A stretch of 64,000 bases of DNA from Neoarius graeffei (taxonomy: Eukaryota > Chordata > Actinopteri > Siluriformes > Ariidae), in assembly GCF_027579695.1 (NCBI RefSeq), contig NC_083587.1, forward strand, positions 45,129,732 through 45,193,731. Reading direction: 5' to 3'. Numbering within the stretch: the first letter of the stretch is position 1; the number at the start of each line of letters is the position of its first letter. Position numbers and translations under genes: made by a program. The notes under the pieces are model-generated. The model did not search any database. It worked only from the letters and a program-made list of their open reading frames with translations, and was not told where the DNA came from. Of this stretch, positions 54,615-64,000 are shown piece after piece.

Positions 54615-55170
54615 CCAATAAGGTGAAAGAAATATCTTTCAAAATGCTACATGGAATTTATCCGACCAATTTTTATTTGCAGAAATTTAAAAAAGACACC
54701 ACTGTCAATTGTTCTTTTTGTGGGGTAGAAAGAGAAACCCTTATTCAAAACTTTTGTGGAGTAAGCTCACTCGTCTTGTTATCGACTCCATTCACTCAGA
54801 CTTTAGTCTGAAATGGGAGAATGTCTTGTTTGGCTTTTATGACAGCAGACTAATCTTGTCTCTCATTTTTATTTGATTAATTTGTTAATAATATTGACAA
54901 AATACTACATTCATAAGTCTAAATTTCAGAATAAAAAACCTAATTTGACAGAACTTAGTATAGACATATTAAACAGTATGTAACCACAATTTCTAGCAGC
55001 AATAACAAGAAGGCTGTCAAAATACAAACACTTGCTATACAATGTGTTTTTATGATCTGTTTTTTGTTTATTTATTTTGTAATGTACATCCCCTTGGCGT
55101 AGTTGCACCAATGCTATTGTATTGTATACTCCTTGTATACTGTTTGTGTACTTGATTTGATCTAATAAAA
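54615..55170 (+). mobile_element. L1/Tx1-type LINE 3' fragment
   Basis: The plus strand reads KEISFKMLHGIYPTNFYLQK then KFKKDTTVNCSFCGVERETL (54623 on), the C-terminal zinc-finger-like region of fish L1/Tx1 elements. SLKWENVLFGFYDSRLILSL-like residues follow in another frame. It ends in an A-rich tail (AATAAAAAAAAGTAAAAAAA). Confidence 0.72.
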
Positions 55171-55242
55171 AAAAGTAAAAAAAAATGTAGAGATGAGTGA
55201 AGCCATTTGGCCGCCATCTTACCACTCATATCGCATGTATCT

Positions 55243-55494
55243 ATCTCATCTCACCTCATCTCATTATCTCTAGCCGCTTTATCCTGTTCTACAGGGTCGC
55301 AGGCAAGCTGGAGCCTATCCCAGCTGACTACGGGCGAAAGGCGGGGTACACCCTGGACAAGTCGCCAGGTCATCACAGGGCTGACACATAGACACAGACA
55401 ACCATTCACACTCACATTCACACCTACGGTCAATTTAGAGTCACCAGTTAACCTAACCTGCATGTCTTTGGACTGTGGGGGAAACCGGAGCACT
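55243..55494 (-). mobile_element. Family A SINE, head lost
   Basis: Tail CTCATCTCATTATCTCTAGC and body up to GGGGAAACCGGAGCAC; the tRNA-like head is absent. Roughly 230 bp of unassigned DNA follows before the next Tc1 copy. Confidence 0.9.
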
Positions 55495-55729
55495 GTGTAA
55501 TCACAATCAATAAAACCGATGTCCTAACCTGAGCAATGATTACATGGCACACAAAGGGTTAAATGTATGACACTGCTAATAATCCCCCCTCTAACATAGA
55601 TATCATTCTCTGATTAGCTACCTGTTTCTCGCTAACTTACATGGTTGGCTATCCCAGCTGTCATTATATGAATATTGGTAGGGACACGTCCCTAGCGTCC
55701 CTACCCAAAATTACGCCCTAGCATAGTTC

Positions 55730-57217
55730 ACATATCAAATGTTTAAACTGAGAAAATGTATAATTTAAAGAGAAAAATTAGGTGATTTTAAATTTCATGA
55801 CAACAACACATCACAAAAAAGTTGGGACAAGGCCATGTTTACCACTGTGAGACATCCCCTTTTCTCTTTACAACAGTCTGTAAACGTCTGGGGACTGAGG
55901 AGACAAGTTGCTCACATTTAGGGATAGGAATGTTAACCCATTCTTGTCTAATGTAGGATTCTAGTTGCTCAACTGTCTTAGGTCTTTTTTGTCGTATCTT
56001 CCGTTTTATGATGCGCCAAATGTTTTCTATGGGTGAAAGATCTGGACTGCAGGCTGGCCAGTTCAGTACCCGGACCCTTCTTCTACGCAGCCATGATGCT
56101 GTAATTGATGCAGTATGTGGTTTGGCATTGTCATGTTGGAAAATGCAAGGTCTTCCCTGAAAGAGACGTCGTCTGGATGGGAGCATATGTTGCTCTAGAA
56201 CCTGGATATACCTTTCAGCATTGATGGTGTCTTTCCAGATGTGTAAGCTGCCCATGCCACACGCACTAATGCAACCCCATACCATCAGAGATGCAGGCTT
56301 CTGAACTGAGCGCTGATAACAACTTGGGTCGTCCTTCTCCTCTTTAGTCCGAATGGCACGGCGTCCCTGATTTCCATAAAGAACTTCAAATTTTGATTCG
56401 TCTGACTACAGAACAGTTTTCCACTTTGCCACAGTCCATTTTAAATGAGCCTTGGCCCAGAGAAGACGTCTGCGCTTCTGGATCATGTTTAGATACGGCT
56501 TCTTCTTTGAACTATAGAGTTTTAGCTGGCAACGGCGGATGGCACGGTGAATTGTGTTCACAGATAATGTTCTCTGGAAATATTCCTGAGCCCATTTTGT
56601 GATTTCCAATACAGAAGCATGCCTGTATGCGATGCAGTGCCGTCTAAGGGCCCAAAGATCACAGGCACCCAGTATGGTTTTCCGGCCTTGACCCTTACGC
56701 ACAGAGATTCTACCAGATTCTCTGAATCTTTTGATGATATTATGCACTGTAGATGATGATATGTTCAAACTTTTTGCAATTTTACACTGTCGAACTCCTT
56801 TCTGATATTGCTCCACTATTTGTCGGCGCAGAATTAGGGAGATTGGTGATCCTCTTCCCATCTTTACTTCTGAGAGCCGCTGCCACTCCAAGATGCTCTT
56901 TTTATACCCAGTCATGTTAATGACCTATTGCCAATTGACCTAATGAGTTGCAATTTGGTCCTCCAGCTGTTCCTTTTTTGTACCTTTAACTTTTCCAGCC
57001 TCTTCCTGTCCCAACTTTTTTGAGATGTGTTGCTGTCATGAAATTTCAAATGAGCCAATATTTGGCATGAAATTTCAAAATGTCTCACTTTCGACATTTG
57101 ATATGTTGTCTATGTTCTATTGTGAATACAATATCAGTTTTTGAGATTTGTAAATTATTGCATTCCATTTTTATTTACAATTTGTACTTTGTCCCAACTT
57201 TTTTAGAATCGGGGTTG
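55730..57217 (-). mobile_element. Tc1-like DD34E transposon (family a), one end missing
   Basis: The right terminus GAATCGGGGTTG is next to TA. The left about 110 bp found in other copies, with their terminal repeat, are absent; homology starts at ACATATCAAATG. A further 200 bp to the right (to about 57420) resembles the inner part of family b. Confidence 0.9.
55839..56915 (-). pseudogene. Tc1-like DD34E transposase with a single visible stop
   Basis: ATG at 56915 ([20 protein letters not shown]), open through TVAKWKTVL, where Trp of LWSDES is TAG (about 56406). The same frame is then open through QHDNAKPH and [11 protein letters not shown] to the natural end GDVSQW. Otherwise full length. 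Confidence 0.9.
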
Positions 57218-57451
57218 TATACCAAGACAAGATATTTAATGTTTAAGCCAATAAACTTTATAGTGTTTTGTAAATATACACTCATTCTGAATTTGATGCT
57301 TGCAACACATTCCAAAAAAGTTGGGACAGGAGCAACAAAAGACTGTGAAAATTACAGAAAGCTCAAAAAACACCTGTTAGGAACATTCTACAGGTAAATG
57401 GGTTACTTGGTAATTAGAAAGATTTAGTCGTTTCCCCTTAACACTTATGAA

Positions 57452-58060
57452 AATTATTCTTGTATTTACAAAGTGTGTTAATATTGTTACATTCTTAAAT
57501 AATATATTTTTACCTATGCCAACTGTGTTGGAGGAGGTTATGTTTTCACCTCTGTTTGTTTGTTTGTTTGTTTGTTTGTTTGTTTGTTTGTTTGTTTGTT
57601 TGTTTGCCTTTTCCCAATGTAATTTAAAAAGTAGTGAACGGATTTGGATGAAATTTGGAGGAAAGGTGGGCCATGGACCAATAAACAATTTATTAGATTT
57701 TGATGCAAATCTGGATATGTACGTGAATCCAGGATCCAGATATGTATGCAGAGCCAATATTTTTTTGTCTGTTCTCAACGTAACTCAAAAAGTAGTGAAC
57801 GGATTTGGATGAAATTAGGAGGAATGGTGGGCCATGGGCCAAAGAACTATTGATTGGATTTTGATGAAAATCCATATATGTATAAAGATCCAGGATTTTT
57901 AGCTTTTTTCCAACGTAACTCAAAAAGTAGTCAACAGATTTTGATGAAATTTGGTGTACAGCTTTAGTATTATCCTCGGTTCAAGTGATTTGATTTTGAT
58001 GTTGATAACGTGGCTTGGCAGAGGTTTGCACTCTACTGAGCGCCCTTCTAGTTAAAAATG
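57452..58060 (+). repeat. Dispersed repeat with (TTTG)n and imperfect tandem units
   Basis: Twelve or so TTTG units (57550-57606) precede three imperfect units marked by GTAGTGAACGGATTTGGATG (57631, 57792, and a diverged one at 57927). It closes TCTACTGAGCGCCCTTCTAG. A common-looking fish repeat; its class is not determined. Confidence 0.65.
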
Positions 58061-59419
58061 TATTTATTGTGGAAATAAATAGAGCAGCAGCTACAATTAT
58101 CAACAGTCCATAATTATCGACACCTTTTCAGATTTATCAATAAAAAGCAATCTTACAAAGGTGAGTTTCAGTTACAACAGTTATTATTGGTTAATTAATC
58201 AACTGGACGACCCTCCTCGTCCTTTGATCTTGTCATCTGATGACACAGCTTGTTACCGGAGATGGATTTTTTTTTTAGCACGATCAGCAATTTGAGAAAA
58301 ACTCAGATGTTATCATCTCAGGTAAGCATGGTGGAAAAATCATGGACATGTTTTTACTTATCAAATTCACTGATATTTCATGATATCTTTGTCAAAACCT
58401 ACTTTGTTTCTTACTCTCTCATTAGACAGTCGCCATTTTGTATGTAAACACACGTTTGAGAAGTCACGTGAGGTGTCAATAATAGTGATCACTTTCACCA
58501 GTGTCCACCATTATCGACACCCTGTGGAATTAAGTGACATTTACAGCTGTTATGGATCGATCTTTGTGTAACATTGTTGAAGTAGATGAAGTACTTTAAA
58601 AAAATAAAAGTGCTGTGATTTATATGTTTTTTCTGATTCATAATAGAATGGAATGTTTATAGAGTATTTGGAATTTGATTGCAATAAATAGAATTAGACC
58701 AGAATTAAATTCCTTGCATATAAAAAATTATATGATTGAAATATTGAGATTTTTCTATTCCATTCGGAAAACTTTCTTTTTGGTTGCAATTTGCTGTAAA
58801 TATCTACCACATATTACAATATCAGTAGACATTTTACATTTTTAGATGTAAATTTAGAATCTCAATTTAAAAAAAATGACCTTTGACCTGGATTTTCATG
58901 TGGTTACAATGTCAATTGCCTGTTGACATTTATTGGTAAACTACAGAACTAGAAATTAATACAAACAACGGACATCGATATACTTATATAAAATATATTT
59001 TGTACTAATTATAGTCTATGTAAACCAAATTTTAAATAAAAACTATGTTTTGTTAACTTAATACCACATGCCGATTTTTTTTTTTTAAATATAGATAATC
59101 ATCTGAATGTTGATAATTGTGGAACAGTGTTGATAACTGTGGACAAAGGAGTCGATAATTGTAGAACGGTGTCACGTGATCCGATACTCTAAGTTTTCGG
59201 GAATCAACTCATTTTTTTTCCCAGTGGAAGTTTGAGTAACTCTTCATGTACAATTTACAGAATGAAAGTCTTTTCTACTTTTGCAACGGCCAAAAGATAG
59301 TTAAGGTGTCGATAACTGTAGCCGCCGCTCTATTTATATAAAAGATATTTAGTACTAAATATAAGTCTATGTAAAACAAATTTTAAATGAAAACTATGTT
59401 TTGTTAACTTAATACCACA

Positions 59420-59600
59420 TACCGATGTCGATAATTGTGTAACGGTGTCGATAACTGTGGACAAAGTGTTCCACAATTATCGACACCTTTGTCCACAGTT
59501 ATCGACACCGTTCCACAATTATCGACACTTTTGTTCACAGTTATCGACACATGTCGATAACTGTGGACAAAGGTTTCGATAATTGTGGAATGGTGTCACG
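59420..59600. repeat. Head-to-head cluster of the 21-bp subterminal repeat
   Basis: Plus-oriented GTGTCGATAACTGTGGAC gives way to several minus-oriented copies, and then back at a perfect palindrome GTTATCGACACATGTCGATA (AC). The inverted copies can form long stems. Confidence 0.85.
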
Positions 59601-59789
59601 TGATCTGATACGATAAGTAATCGGGAATCAACTAATTTTTTTTTCCAGTGGAAGTCTGAGTAACTCTTCATGCACAGTTTATGTAATGAAAGTCTTTTCT
59701 ACTTTTGCAACGGCCAAAAGATCGTTAAGGTGTTGATAACTGTAGCTGCCGCTCTATTTATATAAAAGATATTTTGTACTAAATATAAG

Positions 59790-60802
59790 CAGACCTAGAA
59801 ATTCATATATTTTTTCACCAGCCAGCCGGACTAGTTACCTTCCAAAGTAACTCGCCAAACAGAAAATCAACTAGCCAAAATTTGTTCATGTATGAATTTT
59901 ACTTCTGTCAAAAATAACGCAAAAGAGAGTAGTTACCATTGTTCATGACTAATGTGCATTTATTTCAAGACCCGAGTATTTTGATACTGTTGTTAAATAC
60001 ATAAATGAGAACAACACAGAGCACCATAATATAATATCAACAAATAATAATATATTGGAAAACTTGGCAACTTGGTGTACGAGTATTGAAAACAAATATA
60101 CTTACTATCATGACTATAGCACCCAAAATATGTCCAACATGCTTTCTGTATTTAACCATTTATGAGAGAGAAAGCATTAGGAGCTTCATATTGACTAGGA
60201 ATCAACTTGAAAAAAATGAATTATTCCATAAAAATCGTATCGCAGCCAAGGCCTACCCTGCTCCTACGTTTGCTTATAAGTCCTTTGTCGTTTCTCCTTC
60301 TCGTACGCTTTATCGGTGGCCTTTTTCTCCTCTTCAGACCGAGGTCGCTTTGTCCCTGTCTCTGGCGGATTCTGTACACCTTTCAGAAAATTCCACATCG
60401 CAACATAGCTTTGGCAGATGTAGATGTAAACAACAACAAAAACACGTGTTTAAATGGGCGATGATGTGGCCACATCTATTGAATTTGATAACATGATTAC
60501 TGCGATATTCAACGAGATGCGTTATATGCATGCGCAGTAGTGAAAAAACCGACAGCCTGACTCGTACACGATATGATTCGGAATTCTTCGGTATTTTCCG
60601 TCCTGCCGATAAACACATCGGTTAACACAGACACGGCGCACGCTTAATATGTGGCGGCTTTAGTTAACGGTGTGTCTGAATCTTCGCTTCATATATATTT
60701 TTTATTTTCAACTAGCCAGCCGGGCTGGCTAGTGACAGGAATTACCCGCCAAATGACAAATTAAGTCGCCTCGGGCGACCGGACCACCGCAAATTTCGAG
60801 CC
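59790..60802. mobile_element. 1.0-kb insertion inside the 3.9-kb element, possibly hAT-like
   Basis: It interrupts TACTAAATATAAGTCTATG, which is intact in a sister block at 59350. Ends CAGACCTAGAAATT / AAATTTCGAGCC are weakly inverted. Flanks AATATAAG and ATGATAAG agree at 6 of 8. Inverted subterminal CTAGCCAGCCGG-type motifs occur at both sides. A 136-codon open frame (60086-60496) resembles nothing known to me. Confidence 0.5.
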
Positions 60803-60861
60803 ATGATAAGTCTATGTAAAATAAATTTTAAATAAAAACTATGTTTTGTTAACTTAATACC

Positions 60862-61840
60862 ACATACCGATGTCGATAACTGTGGACAAAGGTGTTGATA
60901 ATTGTGGAACGGTGTCGATGACTGTGGACAAAGGTGTCGATAATTGTGGAATGGTGTTAATAACTGTGGACAAAGGTGTCGATAACTGTGGACAAAGGTG
61001 TTGATAACTGTGGAACGATGTCGATAACTGTGGACAAAGGTGTCAATAACTGTGGAACGATGTCGATAACTGTCGACAAAGGTGTCGAGAATTGTGGAAC
61101 GGTATCGATAACTGTGGACAAATGTGTCAATAATTGTGGAACGGTGTCAATAATTGTGGAACGGTGTTGATAACTGTGGACAAAGGTGTCTAATTGTGGA
61201 ATGATGTCGATAACTGTGGACAAAGGTGTTGATAATTGTGGAACGGTGTCGATAACTGTGGACAAAGGTGTCAATAATTGTGGAACGGTGTCAATAACTG
61301 TGGACAAAGGTGTTGATAACTGTGGACAAAGGTGTCAATAATTGTGGAACGATGTCGATAACTGTGGACAAAGGTGTTGATAACTGTGGAACGATGTCTA
61401 ACTGTGGACAAAGGTGTCGATAATTGCGGAATGGTGTCGATAACTGTGGACAACGGTGTCGATAACTGTGGACAAAGGTGTCGATAATTGTGGAACGGTG
61501 TCGATAACTGGACAAAGGTGTTGATAATTGTGGAACGGTGTCGATAACTGTGGAATGATGTCTAACTGTGGACAAAGGTGTCGATAATTGCGGAATAGTG
61601 TCGATAACTGTGGACAAAGGTGTCGATAATTGTGGAACGGTGTCGATAACTGTGGACAAAGGTGTTGATAACTGGACAAAGGTGTTGATAATTGTGGAAC
61701 GATGTTGATAACTGTGGACAAAGGTGTTGATAACTGTGGAACGATGTCAATAACTGTGGATGAAGGTGTTGATAACTGTGGAACAGTGTTGATAACTGTG
61801 GACAAAGGTGTTGATAATTGTGGAACGGTGTTACGTAATC
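60862..61840 (+). repeat. Tandem array, about 45 units of a 20-22 bp repeat
   Basis: Two alternating unit types, TGTCGATAACTGTGGACAAA and TGTTGATAATTGTGGAACGG, repeat in one orientation. Scattered C/T changes occur at the CG position (TCGATAA/TTGATAA), as expected from CpG decay. Open frames across it are low-complexity read-through. Confidence 0.95.
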
Positions 61841-62149
61841 CAATACACTAAGTAATCGGGAATCAACTAATTTTTTTTTTCGGTGGAAGTTTGAGTAATT
61901 ATTCATGCATAATTTACGTATTCTTTTCTACTTTTGCAACGACCAAAAGATCATTAAGGTGTCGATAATTGTAGCCGTCGCTCTATAACAATGTGAAATT
62001 GTTTGGTGCTAGTGGGTTTTTTAATCTGACTGTGCTTGTGACTATGAAATCCATAATTTTATTGAATTTTCTGATTCACTTCACTTTACTTTCTTTCTTT
62101 TTTTAAACTTTTTTTTTTTAAAAAAAGGATAATTCTAAGCTCCTGATAT

Positions 62150-62640
62150 TTGAGAGTAGATGAGGGACTCTTCTTCTGTGTCCGTGTAGTCAGCAGTGAT
62201 GCTGTGGCTGAGGGTCTCTGGTGGAAACGCAGTCAGCGCTAATGTTGCTAATATCGGTTTAAAACCTGAACCGTTTTGGGTTTTTTTTTATTGCCGTTTG
62301 TGAATTGAAGAAGGTGGGCGGAAAATTGTGATAATGGTTTTGTGCAGACTTTGACAACGATTGTTATTCTTTACGCTCCGTCGTGAATCTACAAACATGG
62401 AGAAATTGCTCGGCTGTTAGCTTCAAGCTAAACTTCAAGCTGTATGTTTTAAAGGCCGCCGTCCTGAGCAGAGCAGCGCAGCGCAGCGCTCCGCTCTCAT
62501 CCCCCGGCCGCTCTGCCTTCCTGGAGCTACACGCAGACACAGCAAGAACAACAAAAACACCTCGGTTTATATTTTTCCAGAATGTAACCATTAAGCAGAT
62601 GTGCACTTATGAAAGATGGAGATAACGGCCCGGGCTCTGG
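62150..62640 (+). promoter_or_regulatory. GC-rich promoter-like region and first exon of a possible plus-strand gene
   Basis: CpG-containing GCAGCGCAGCGCAGCGC and CCCCGGCCGCTCTGCC stand out from AT-rich surroundings. A consensus donor GTAAGT follows at 62640. Short upstream ATG frames are present (for example near 62397). Confidence 0.4.
62616..62639 (+). CDS. Possible start codon segment of a gene running out to the right
   Basis: AAAGATGG is a strong start context. The frame reads MEITARAL up to the donor CTCTG/GTAAGT. An alternative ATG seven bases upstream gives MKDGDNGPGS. The product cannot be identified because the next exon is outside the window or not recognised. Confidence 0.25.
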
Positions 62641-63103
62641 TAAGTTAACGGGAACAACAACAATAACAATGGGCATGTTGTTCGGGCTGATGGTGCTAGC
62701 TGGCTAAATACACTAAGAACAGCATTAATAATTAAAATAATAAACAGTATGAGTGTACTGTGTTGATTTGTTCATGCTGAGTGGAGAGCTGAGTCGATTT
62801 GATTGAATAAATAAATAAATAAATCCACCCTCGGGTTTTGTAATCATGGTAATGAAACACTGACGGCTGAGTGCTGAATATTAGTCTCGGATGTCGGTGA
62901 GCTCGCTCGCTCGCTCGCTCGGAGTGTGAATGTCCAGGAACGTTCCTGAGAAAGTGTTAACTCCTCTCTGTCTGCCCGGGGGAGTCAGAGCACAGGACCT
63001 TCTCCACTTCACCGACCAAAGGTCCAAATATTGGACTCATTTTTGAACGAGTTAAAATATGGTTTGTTGGAGGAATGTTCAACATTTGCATGCACAACTG
63101 ATA

Positions 63104-64000
63104 CTATGTATATAAATGCAACATCTGCACATGGCTGCTGTATCCAGTATAAATGTAACATCTGCACATGGCTGATGTATCCATTCTAAATGCAACATCT
63201 GCACATGGCTGATGTATCCATTCTAAATGCAACATCTGCACATGGCTGATGTATCCATTGTAAATGCAACATCTGCATACGGCTGCTGTATCCAGTATAA
63301 ATGCAACATCTGCACGTGGCTGATGTATCCGGTGTAAATGCAACATCTGCATACGGCTGATGTCTCCAGTATAAATGCAACATCTCCGCACACATGATGT
63401 ATCTGGTATGAATGCAACATCTGTACACAGATGATGTATCCAGTATAAATGCAACATATGCATACGGCTGATGTATCCAGTATAAATGCAACGTCTGCGT
63501 ACGGCTGCTGTATCCGGTATAAATGCAACATCTGCATACGGCTGCTGTATCCAGTATAAATGCAACATCTGCACGTGGCTGATGTATCCATTCTAAATGC
63601 AACATCTGCACATGGCTGATGTATCCATTCTAAATGCAACATCTGCACATGGCTGATGTATCCATTGTAAATGCAACATCTGCATACGGCTGCTGTATCC
63701 AGTATAAATGCAACATCTGCACGTGGCTGATGTATCCAGTGTAAATGCAACATCTGCATACGGCTGATGTCTCCAGTATAAATGCAACATCTCCGCACAC
63801 ATGATGTATCTGGTATGAATGCAACATCTGTACACAGATGATGTATCCAGTATAAATGCAACATATGCATACGGCTGATGTATCCAGTATAAATGCAACG
63901 TCTGCGTACGGCTGCTGTATCCGGTATAAATGCAACATCTGCATACGGCTGCTGTATCCGGTATAAATGCAACATCTGCACGTGGCTGATGTATCCATTG
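63104..64000 (+). repeat. 37-bp minisatellite with 407-bp (11-unit) higher-order structure
   Basis: AAATGCAACATCTGCACATG recurs every 37 bp (63114, 63151, 63188, 63225 and on). Variant units repeat with a period of 407 bp: for example CTCCGCACACATGATG at 63384 and 63791. It runs past the right edge. Open frames on the minus strand exist only because the period shifts frame without stops. Confidence 0.96.

Larger units (their letters stand above)
58079..61986. mobile_element. Unclassified about 3.9-kb element with inverted ends and dense subterminal repeats
   Basis: Left AGAGCAGCAGCTACAATTAT and right ATAATTGTAGCCGTCGCTCT are inverted (14-20 bp core), with TATCRACA next inside. The same terminal block recurs internally as GATAACTGTAGC...CTCTATTTATATAAAAG near 59312 and 59735. 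A shared 300-bp block (GGGAATCAACT...CTTTTGCAACGGCCAAAAGA...) appears three times (about 59195, 59620, 61855). No transposase frame is visible. Superfamily unknown. Confidence 0.6.

Noticed and set aside
60862-61840. Could the regularly spaced repeats be a CRISPR array or DnaA-box cluster?
   Set aside because: There are no unique spacers, units are contiguous, no cas or replication genes are nearby, and the context is plainly vertebrate. Resemblance of TTATCGACA to a DnaA box is chance.
60957-61906. Several minus-strand frames rich in S-T-P-L-S-T-V-I-D
   Set aside because: Read-through of the 21-bp subterminal repeat array, not a protein.
63223-63981. A 252-codon minus-strand open frame of Cys/His/Tyr-rich repeats
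   Set aside because: It is the translation of the 37-bp minisatellite; all frames there look alike, and no start, splice or family signal supports it.

Overview
The window is vertebrate nuclear DNA, almost certainly from a teleost fish. Two multi-exon genes with GT-AG introns are present (a band 4.1 family FERM protein and a TRIM35-like RING/B-box/B30.2 protein). Both sit in DNA filled with fish-type repeats: several families of Tc1-like DD34E transposons, tRNA-derived SINEs, an RTE-like LINE, hAT-, Harbinger- and TTAA-type elements, MITEs and minisatellites. The species cannot be named from sequence alone. No tRNA, rRNA, CRISPR array or LTR/virus-like element was recognised.

Region 1 (1-29.3 kb) is a minus-strand band 4.1 gene. 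Its putative start codon is at 29007 and it runs off the left edge. Fourteen exons were read from protein similarity and splice sites; together they give 1032 codons in one open frame. Nine exons encode the FERM and FERM-adjacent domains. The tail is unusual: five exons with phase-1 borders on both sides, each carrying a D-D-W-F/Y motif, and one of them is a 1.6 kb exon holding four near-identical 94-codon repeats. The introns are swollen by Tc1-like copies (some nested three deep), a 1.75 kb hAT element with an exact 8-bp target duplication, SINEs and MITEs. The largest intron holds a full-length 3.36 kb RTE-like LINE with an open 1057-codon frame.

Region 2 (29.3-46.7 kb) has no recognisable host gene. 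It holds a near-intact Tc1 copy, a fold-back transposon fragment, a Sleeping-Beauty-type relic split by a second Tc1 with captured flanking DNA, a MITE, SINEs, a TATAC-rich repeat tract, a Tc1-in-mariner nest, a hAT-like element split by a SINE, and a 700-bp near-perfect palindrome bounded by TTAA.

Region 3 (46.7-54.6 kb) is a complete six-exon minus-strand TRIM gene (477 codons, start 54236, stop 47943). A LINE fragment with a 39-bp target duplication lies just past its stop codon. Its first intron holds a stack of Tc1, LINE, Harbinger and hAT insertions whose order can be read.

Region 4 (54.6-64 kb) has an L1/Tx1-type LINE tail, another Tc1 copy, and a roughly 3.9 kb element bounded by inverted repeats and packed with about 21-bp subterminal repeats. 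A GC-rich stretch near 62.2-62.64 kb may be the first exon of a plus-strand gene. The window ends in a 37-bp minisatellite organised as an 11-mer (407-bp) higher-order repeat.
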